Assembly: GCA_029010655.1 (NCBI GenBank) | Contig: JAQXKW010000140.1 | Coordinates: forward strand, 1-8,836 | Reading direction: 5' to 3' | Source: Clostridia bacterium | GTDB taxonomy: Bacteria; Bacillota; Clostridia; Oscillospirales; CAG-272 | DNA length: 8,836 nt | Shown here: piece by piece, positions 1 through 5,388 of the stretch | How the letters are laid out: every line of letters begins with the position of its first letter | Numbering within the stretch: position 1 is the stretch's first letter | Made by a program: the position numbers and the translations under genes | The notes under the pieces: model-generated | What the model saw: the letters and a program-made list of their open reading frames with translations, nothing else | Database searches by the model: none | Told to the model about the DNA's origin: nothing

Positions 1-43
1 GTTCGCCGCAAAATAGGCTTTACGGGAAAGCCCCGCTTCTGAT
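1..43 (+). other. Window edge; possible 3' end of an upstream gene, frame undetermined
   Basis: All three plus-strand frames close here: frame 2 stops at 14-16, frame 1 at 40-42, and frame 3 at 45-47, where the stop overlaps the downstream start codon as ATGA. Any of them could be the tail of a preceding gene, but only 4 to 14 residues are visible and none is recognisable. The lack of a strong Shine-Dalgarno sequence just before the ATG at 44 fits translational coupling to an upstream gene ending at 42 or 47. This is an inference from spacing only. Confidence 0.25.
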
Positions 44-268
44 ATGAAAAAAATCTGCGTTGCAGACCGCATAGAGGACGGCGTTATCGTGCTCATACCC
101 GATGACGGAACGGAGCCGGTCGAGCTTAAAGCGGAGGATTATCCTCAAATAAAAGTAAACGACGCGGTGGTTTTCGAGAACGGTAAGGTGCGCCCTGCCG
201 TCCCCGGAGAGCATGAGGATAAACGGGAAGAAAATAAAGAGCGGCTGAACCGGCTGTTTAAGAAATAA
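44..268 (+). CDS. Small DUF3006-type protein
   Basis: A 74-residue acidic/basic protein. Its N-terminus (CVADRIEDGVIVLIPDDGTE, residues 5-24) matches the usual opening of the DUF3006 family: a DR.E.....L beta-hairpin followed by a short strand-rich core (PVELKAEDYPQIKVNDAVVF). It ends in a charged tail (residues 57-74, EDKREENKERLNRLFKK), which is also typical. The family's biochemical role is unknown. From memory, members often sit directly after a metallo-beta-lactamase-fold (ComEC/Rec2-like) gene, which could be the gene lost at the window edge. There is no signal peptide or membrane segment, so it should be cytoplasmic. The ATG at 44 is the natural start, but its ribosome binding site is weak (GGGAAAG at 24-30, too far away), so coupling to an upstream gene is plausible. 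Family assignment is by sequence feel, not a profile search. Confidence 0.75.
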   Translation: MKKICVADRIEDGVIVLIPDDGTEPVELKAEDYPQIKVNDAVVFENGKVRPAVPGEHEDKREENKERLNRLFKK

Positions 269-314
269 GCCTGTGACAAAGCTATCTGAAAAAGCAAGAA
301 CTATACCAGGGAAA

Positions 315-319
315 GAAGG
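315..319 (+). promoter_or_regulatory. Ribosome binding site fixing the dehydrogenase start
   Basis: GAAGG lies 7 bases before the ATG at 327 and is part of a purine-rich AGGGAAAGAAGG stretch (308-319). The in-frame GTG at 273 is only 4 bases after the stop codon of the previous gene. The residues it would add (TKLSEKARTIPGKEGIL) do not belong to the dehydrogenase fold, which begins with MKTRAVRLYG. The ATG at 327 is therefore preferred. Confidence 0.75.
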
Positions 320-326
320 CATTTTA

Positions 327-1598
327 ATGAAAACAAGAGCTGTAAGACTTTACGGTGTGAACGACCTCAGAACAGAGGAATTCGAGCTGCCCGAAATAAA
401 AGACGACGAGATACTGGCAAAGGTCGTCTCCGACAGTATCTGCATGTCCTCCCATAAGGCGGCGCTTCAGGGCGCAGGACATAAGAGAGTTCCCGACAAC
501 GTGGCGGAAAACCCCATAATTCTGGGTCACGAATTCTGCGGCGAGCTGGTGCAGGTGGGCGCAAAATGGCAGGATAAATTCAAGGCGGGCGACCGCTTCT
601 CCATTCAGCCCGCAATAAACTATAAGGGCACGCTTGCGGCTCCGGGATATTCCTATCATAATATCGGCGGCGGCGCAACCTATGTAATAATCCCCAACGA
701 GGTTATGGAAATGGACTGCCTTCTCCCTTATAAGGGCGAAGCGTTTTATTGGGGAAGTCTTTCCGAGCCCATGAGCTGTATCGTAGGTGCATTCCATGCA
801 AACTATCATACTACCCCCGGCTCCTATGTTCATAAAATGGGAACCGTGGAGGGCGGAAATATGGCTATCCTTGCAGGCGCAGGCCCTATGGGTCTGGGTG
901 CGGTGGACTATGCCATTCACGGCGGAAGAGCGCCGAAGCTCCTTGTTGTCACCGACGTTGACGACGCAAGGCTTGAGCGTGCCGCGTCCCTTATAACCGT
1001 TGAGGACGCAAGGGAAAACGGCGTTGACCTCCGCTATGTCAACACGGGCAAAATGGAGGATCCGGCGGCATATCTCCGTGAAATGACAGGCGGCAAGGGC
1101 TATGACGACGTGTTCGTGTTCGCCCCCGTCAAGCCCGTGGTGGAGCAGGGCGACGCAATTTTAGGCAGGGACGGCTGTCTCAACTTCTTTGCAGGTCCTA
1201 CAAACACCGCATTTTCCGCCATGTTCAATTTCTATAACGTCCACTACGGCGCAACCCATATTGTGGGCACCTCCGGCGGCAATACGGACGATATGAAGGA
1301 GTCTATCGCCCTAATGGAGCAGGGCAAGGTGAACCCCTCCTGCATGATAACCCATGTGGGCGGACTTAACGCAGACGCAGAAACTACGCTTAATCTGCCT
1401 AATATCCCCGGCGGAAAGAAGCTGATTTATACCCATATCGACCTGCCCCTGACTGCAATCGCCGATTTCGGAAAGGCGGCGAAAGAGGGCGGCGAGCACG
1501 CAGAGCTTTTCCGTGATCTTGACGAGATTTGCAGGAGAAACAACGAGCTTTGGTGCCCCGAAGCGGAGGAGAGACTTCTCCGTGAGGTAAAGGATTGA
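327..1598 (+). CDS. Zinc-binding medium-chain dehydrogenase, L-sorbose-1-phosphate reductase-like
   Basis: A 423-residue cytoplasmic member of the medium-chain dehydrogenase/reductase superfamily (COG1063-like). The N-terminal GroES-like catalytic domain covers about residues 1-160, with likely zinc ligands C39, H68 and E69 of the GHEFCGE motif, and E147 (LSEPMSC). The cysteine-rich structural-zinc lobe of alcohol dehydrogenases is absent. The Rossmann domain follows with GAGPMGLG at 184-191. D210 at the end of the second strand (VVTDVDD) favours NAD(H) over NADP(H). The long conserved stretches (HANYHTTPGSYVHKMG, VFVFAPVKPVVEQGD, HIVGTSGGNTDDM) are those of the firmicute proteins usually annotated L-sorbose-1-phosphate reductase, which interconvert a ketose phosphate and a hexitol phosphate (SorE-like). 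The exact sugar phosphate is not provable here, because no phosphotransferase or sorbose genes are adjacent. No clear promoter is seen in the 58 bases upstream. A strong terminator follows. Confidence 0.85.
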   Translation: MKTRAVRLYGVNDLRTEEFELPEIKDDEILAKVVSDSICMSSHKAALQGAGHKRVPDNVAENPIILGHEFCGELVQVGAKWQDKFKAGDRFSIQPAINYKGTLAAPGYSYHNIGGGATYVIIPNEVMEMDCLLPYKGEAFYWGSLSEPMSCIVGAFHANYHTTPGSYVHKMGTVEGGNMAILAGAGPMGLGAVDYAIHGGRAPKLLVVTDVDDARLERAASLITVEDARENGVDLRYVNTGKMEDPAAYLREMTGGKGYDDVFVFAPVKPVVEQGDAILGRDGCLNFFAGPTNTAFSAMFNFYNVHYGATHIVGTSGGNTDDMKESIALMEQGKVNPSCMITHVGGLNADAETTLNLPNIPGGKKLIYTHIDLPLTAIADFGKAAKEGGEHAELFRDLDEICRRNNELWCPEAEERLLREVKD

Positions 1599-1635
1599 CC
1601 GATTCAGTGAACGGTTTTTGAAAAATCAACACAGG

Positions 1636-1667
1636 CTGCGGCAGGGTTTTACCTGCCGCAGTTTTTT
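1636..1667 (+). terminator. Intrinsic terminator of the dehydrogenase gene
   Basis: A perfect 10-bp GC-rich stem (CTGCGGCAGG at 1636-1645 with CCTGCCGCAG at 1652-1661) closes a 6-base loop and is followed immediately by six T residues (1662-1667). It begins 37 bases after the dehydrogenase stop codon. This is a textbook Rho-independent terminator. Confidence 0.95.
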
Positions 1668-1680
1668 GGTATAGAAAAGT

Positions 1681-1718
1681 AAGAACGGGCGGCATTCGAC
1701 ATAATCCGACCCGTTTTT
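1681..1718 (+). terminator. Second terminator-like hairpin before the rarA promoter
   Basis: AAGAACGGGCGG (1681-1692) pairs with CCGACCCGTTTTT (1706-1718) to give about 12 pairs, with one G-U and one bulged A (1709), around a 13-base loop. The T-rich right arm (1714-1718) can act as the U tract. It sits only 14 bases after the first terminator and ends just before the -35 box of the rarA promoter, so it may act as a back-up insulator. Because its A/T-rich ends pair with each other, it might also work for minus-strand transcripts. Confidence 0.55.
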
Positions 1719-1719
1719 C

Positions 1720-1748
1720 TTGACAAGTTTTTGCCCGTGTGCTATCAT
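1720..1748 (+). promoter_or_regulatory. Sigma-A-type promoter of rarA
   Basis: The -35 box TTGACA (1720-1725) is consensus. It is followed by a 17-base spacer and the -10 box TATCAT (1743-1748), which is preceded by TGC as an extended -10 (TG at 1740-1741). Transcription would start near 1755, giving a leader of about 23 bases with GAGG (1767-1770) placed 7 bases before the ATG at 1778. It is the best promoter on the plus strand of this window and may also drive the two protease genes. Confidence 0.85.
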
Positions 1749-1777
1749 TATTTTAATAAATATAACGAGGAAAAATT

Positions 1778-2998
1778 ATGTCACATAATACTCCTGCCCC
1801 GGACAGACTCCGCCCCGTGAGCTTTGATGAGGTTGCCGGGCAAAAGCATCTGGTGGGAGAGCGGGGCGTTCTCCGCCGCCTTTGCGACAGAGGGCATATT
1901 ACAAGCATGATCTTTTTCGGCCCTCCCGGCACGGGAAAGACCACCTGTGCTTCAATTATTGCAGAGCGTTCCGGCATGGAAATGCGCCGTCTCAACGCTA
2001 CCACAGCGTCTCTTTCCGACGTAAAGGCGATTGCCGCCGAAACCTCCGGCGTGTTCGGCCAGAACGGAATTCTTCTGTATCTTGACGAAATACAGTATTT
2101 TAATAAAAAGCAACAGCAGTCCCTGCTTGAATATTTGGAGGACGGCAGAATTACTCTTATTGCCTCCACTACGGAAAACCCCTATTACTACATATACGAT
2201 GCTCTTCTGTCTCGCTGTTCCGTGTTTGAGTTTAAGCCCGTGTCGGCGGAGGATATGATGCCGAGACTTCGCACGGCGGCAGGCGAGCTCTGTAAAAACG
2301 GAGCCGAGGAAAGCGCATTGCAGTTTATAGCGAGAGCGGCGGCGGGAGACGTAAGACGTGGGCTGACCATGCTCGATTCTGCGGCGGCATCGTCGGAGGG
2401 AAAGGTAACGGAGGAGGACGTAAAAGCCTTTCTTCCGTCGGTTATGGCGGGAGTTTTCGATGCGGACGCCGATGTGCATTATAACCTGCTTTCCTGCCTG
2501 CAAAAGTCAATTCGGGGCTCCGACCCGGATGCGGCGGTGTTTTATCTGGCAAAGCTTTTGGAGGGGGGCGACCTTCTCTCCCCCTGCCGAAGACTTTTGG
2601 TTATCGCATCGGAGGACATCGGTGCGGCATATCCTATGGCGGCGGCAATAACCTATGCCTGCGTGGAGAGCGCAAAAATGCTGGGACTTCCCGAGGCGAG
2701 AATTCCTTTGGCAAATGCGACTGTCATGCTGGCAACCGCCCCTAAATCCAATACGGCATATACAGCCGTCAACGAGGCGGCGCAGGATATACGGGAGGGA
2801 AAAGGTCTTAATATTCCGGAGCATTTGAAAAGCCCCTTGTTCAAGGGCTACGTTTACCCCCATGACTTTCCCAACGACTGGACGCCTCAGCAGTATTTGC
2901 CCGATGATTTGAAAGACAAAGAATATTACCGCTTCGGCGAAAATAAAACCGAGCAGGCGGCGAAAAGATACTGGGACGAGGTAAAAAAGAAAAAGTAA
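1778..2998 (+). CDS. rarA: Replication-associated recombination protein RarA (MgsA), AAA+ ATPase
   Basis: A 406-residue clamp-loader-like AAA+ ATPase, homologous to bacterial RarA/MgsA and eukaryotic Mgs1/WRNIP1. The family acts at stalled replication forks and interacts with SSB. Visible motifs in order are Walker A GPPGTGKT (48-55), Walker B ILLYLDEIQ (98-106, D103/E104), sensor 1 STTEN (130-134), arginine finger LLSR (143-146) and sensor 2 GDVRRG (190-195). The C-terminal tetramerisation half then shows KSIRGSDPDAA (243-253), SEDIG (278-282) and APKSN (321-325), and ends with the YPHDFPNDW and QQYLPDDL signature. It is somewhat shorter than E. coli RarA (447 residues) but carries every domain. 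Walker B reads DEIQYF where proteobacterial proteins have DEVHRF, a variant I associate with Clostridia. The GAGG ribosome binding site lies 7 bases upstream, behind its own promoter. No terminator follows before the protease gene 40 bases on. Confidence 0.95.
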   Translation: MSHNTPAPDRLRPVSFDEVAGQKHLVGERGVLRRLCDRGHITSMIFFGPPGTGKTTCASIIAERSGMEMRRLNATTASLSDVKAIAAETSGVFGQNGILLYLDEIQYFNKKQQQSLLEYLEDGRITLIASTTENPYYYIYDALLSRCSVFEFKPVSAEDMMPRLRTAAGELCKNGAEESALQFIARAAAGDVRRGLTMLDSAAASSEGKVTEEDVKAFLPSVMAGVFDADADVHYNLLSCLQKSIRGSDPDAAVFYLAKLLEGGDLLSPCRRLLVIASEDIGAAYPMAAAITYACVESAKMLGLPEARIPLANATVMLATAPKSNTAYTAVNEAAQDIREGKGLNIPEHLKSPLFKGYVYPHDFPNDWTPQQYLPDDLKDKEYYRFGENKTEQAAKRYWDEVKKKK

Positions 2999-3038
2999 GC
3001 ACAAAAATCGAACACATGAAGAAATAAGGGAGGCCTAT

Positions 3039-5339
3039 ATGAAAAAAATAACAAAAGCAATAGCGTTTCTCACCGTGGCGATGATGCTTTTTACCGCAAT
3101 TCCCGCATCGGCGGCATTGTATGATAATGAAGAGCAAACCGCGGCACAGGGCTCGGGCTTTACCCTGCAAAGCTATGAGTCTTTGGGGCTTCAGGGTCTT
3201 AACAGTATTACAAAAGAGGATTTGGTGCAGTACGCGCAAAGCGTTTTCTCAGCCTCCGGGGAGAATACCGCAAATTTCTTTGCCGTAAACGGGTCCTCCG
3301 GTGAAGGCGGCATGACGGAGGATTTTGTCATAGAGGCAGCAGAGCTCTCTCAGTACAGCAGTGTTACGGAGGGGTATATATGTCCTCCCGGAGATCAAGG
3401 GTGGAGCATGGATTGCTGGCTGTTTGCGGCAGTTTCCTCGGCGGAGGCGTCCTATGCGGTGAACACCGGCGAAAAAGAACGGTTTTCCGTGGCGCAGGCG
3501 GCAACGCTGCTGGACGGATATAAATACGACGTGCTGGGCAACAGCACCGGAGACAGAAACATCCACGACCGCCAGGGCGGCAACCCTATTTTCTATATGC
3601 TTTCGGCGGCGGCATGGAACGGCATTGAAAGCGATGCCCTGCTGCCGTACAGCACCGTGGCATACGGCTACGACGAAAGAATTGAACCGTCACTGTTATA
3701 CGGAAACGATATTGCCCACCTTGAAAACGGAACATATCTTCCTTATATGAACGAGGAGGACGTGCTTTCGTTATACAAGCTTTTTGTGGTGAGCGACGGA
3801 GCCGTTACATGTGACTATCACCATGACGACAGATATTTCAATTGGGTAACCTCTGCCTATTACTCCGATAAAGCGGGCACCTTCTGCAACCACGAGGTTG
3901 CCATTGTGGGCTGGAACGATAACTACCCTGCCGAAAATTTCAATAAAGCTCACCGTCCGCCGAAGGACGGCGCCTGGCTCGCTAAAAACAGCTGGGGCAC
4001 CGATTGGGGCACAGACGGAGATTCAGACCCGCAGGGCAGAAACAGCGAGGGCTACTTCTGGATATCCTATTACGATACGGGTATCGAAACCATCACCTGC
4101 TTTGACTATAACTCTGCGGACAGATATAAATACAATTACCAGTATGACGGCGGCTTCGGCGTAAAAACCGCCACCATCGCACCCAATGCATCCGTCTGCA
4201 CCGCATATACCGTAAAGGGACTGACTTCCGATAAGGAGCGAATCGACGCTGTGGGCTTTTTTGTAGACAGTTCCGACGTAACGGGCAAGGTTTCCGTATA
4301 TACGGACGGGGGCGGACAGATTCCCAAAGGTAAAACGCTTCTTGCACAGGCGGATTTTGAAGTGGTTTTCCCCGGATATTATACGGTGGAAATCCCGAAC
4401 GGACCCGTGCTGGGCGCGGGAGAGCACTTTATGGTGACGCTCCAGTTTGACCAATCGGCGGACATAATGATAGATGTAGAAAGCGAGGAGTATAACGTGA
4501 CCTGCCGCCCCGATACAACGGGGGAAAGAACGGCGCTTCGCACCTCCTCCGGCATTGTGAAAAAGCTTGCAGGCACACCCCGTATAAAGGTGTTCACCAA
4601 CGACGCAGGGGGCGTTCCCACAGGCAACCGCACAGTCACCTTTGATGCAAACGGCGGCACATGTACCCCCGTTTCGCAAATAAAGCCGAAAAATCAGTCC
4701 CTCCGTCTCCAGTATACACAACCCATACGTGATGGCGGAAAGTTTTTGGGCTGGAGCAGGGATAAAAATGCAGAAACGCCGGAGTTCAAGGGCGGCGACT
4801 ACTATACAGAGGATAAGGATGTAACCCTGTATGCCGTGTGGGAACTTGAGTATCCCACAGGCGATGAAATAACCGTTTCCCCGTCCTCCGTCACCTTGGT
4901 GACAGAGGGAGATGCCGCAAACGTCACCGTGAAATACAGTGAAAGATTTTCGGATATTGACGTGTATGTGGCAAACGTTTCGCCCGAATATTCCGGCGGA
5001 AAAGTCGTTTATTATACCGACGGCCTGCGGGTTGAGATGACGGGGAATGACAGCTTTTCAATAAAGGCGGAAAGCTTCACACAGCGTAATATAAAATTAA
5101 AGCTTTCCGACCGGAATTATCCGCTTTGCGAGTTTGAACTGGACGTCACCGTGCAAATGCGGGGAGACATAAACCAAGACGAAAAGCTCAATACAGTAGA
5201 TTCTCTTATGATGGTAAAACTGATTATGGGGACCGTGTCAACCGAGGGACGCATGTCCCTTGCAGACATTAACCGGGACGGAAAAATCAACTCCGTAGAC
5301 TCCGTTCTTTTGAAGAGAAGAATACTTGGCAGCAAATAA
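3039..5339 (+). CDS. Secreted dockerin-bearing papain-like cysteine protease, copy A
   Basis: A 766-residue modular exoenzyme. Domains in order are: Sec signal peptide (1-25, cleavage probably after ASA); propeptide-like segment (about 26-105); C1-family peptidase (about 106-350) with oxyanion Gln Q120, nucleophile C126 in DCWLFA, H285 in CNHEVAIVGW and N317 in KNSWG; lectin-like domain (about 360-525); Listeria/Bacteroides (InlB/Flg_new) repeat (about 531-602, GWS, LYAVWE); Ig-like beta domain (about 608-706); and type I dockerin (708-766) with calcium loops DINQDEKLNTVD (710-721) and DINRDGKINSVD (743-754). The dockerin implies attachment to a cohesin scaffold at or outside the cell surface. 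Compared with its downstream paralogue, the active-site entry reads PPGDQGWSMDC instead of PVKNQGFDGAC. AAGGGAGG (3026-3033) lies 5 bases before the ATG. No promoter or terminator is clear in the 40-base gap after rarA. Substrate is unknown. Confidence 0.92.
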   Translation: MKKITKAIAFLTVAMMLFTAIPASAALYDNEEQTAAQGSGFTLQSYESLGLQGLNSITKEDLVQYAQSVFSASGENTANFFAVNGSSGEGGMTEDFVIEAAELSQYSSVTEGYICPPGDQGWSMDCWLFAAVSSAEASYAVNTGEKERFSVAQAATLLDGYKYDVLGNSTGDRNIHDRQGGNPIFYMLSAAAWNGIESDALLPYSTVAYGYDERIEPSLLYGNDIAHLENGTYLPYMNEEDVLSLYKLFVVSDGAVTCDYHHDDRYFNWVTSAYYSDKAGTFCNHEVAIVGWNDNYPAENFNKAHRPPKDGAWLAKNSWGTDWGTDGDSDPQGRNSEGYFWISYYDTGIETITCFDYNSADRYKYNYQYDGGFGVKTATIAPNASVCTAYTVKGLTSDKERIDAVGFFVDSSDVTGKVSVYTDGGGQIPKGKTLLAQADFEVVFPGYYTVEIPNGPVLGAGEHFMVTLQFDQSADIMIDVESEEYNVTCRPDTTGERTALRTSSGIVKKLAGTPRIKVFTNDAGGVPTGNRTVTFDANGGTCTPVSQIKPKNQSLRLQYTQPIRDGGKFLGWSRDKNAETPEFKGGDYYTEDKDVTLYAVWELEYPTGDEITVSPSSVTLVTEGDAANVTVKYSERFSDIDVYVANVSPEYSGGKVVYYTDGLRVEMTGNDSFSIKAESFTQRNIKLKLSDRNYPLCEFELDVTVQMRGDINQDEKLNTVDSLMMVKLIMGTVSTEGRMSLADINRDGKINSVDSVLLKRRILGSK

Positions 5340-5388
5340 AACCATAGAAATCGCAAAACGTCAGCACATACACTAAGGAGAAAAAAAG

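Noticed and set aside
273..326. GTG at 273 as the start of the dehydrogenase
   Set aside because: It adds 18 residues unlike the family N-terminus and lies only 4 bases after the previous stop codon. The ATG at 327 has a GAAGG ribosome binding site at proper distance and gives the typical MKTRAVRLYG start.
324..920. 198-codon minus-strand open frame opposite the dehydrogenase
   Set aside because: It is the antisense shadow of a clearly conserved enzyme, has no recognisable domain, and no ribosome binding site is obvious.
1952..2503. 183-codon minus-strand open frame opposite rarA
   Set aside because: It is a shadow of rarA with Arg/Cys-rich content typical of antisense translation.
4023..4721. 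232-codon minus-strand open frame opposite protease A
   Set aside because: It is antisense to conserved peptidase and lectin-like segments, and its residues show no domain. The length is explained by codon bias of the real gene.
5310..5338. Promoter for protease B (TTGAAG with a weak CAAATA at 17-base spacing)
   Set aside because: The -10 box is poor and the whole element lies in the coding end of protease A. It is not distinguishable from chance.
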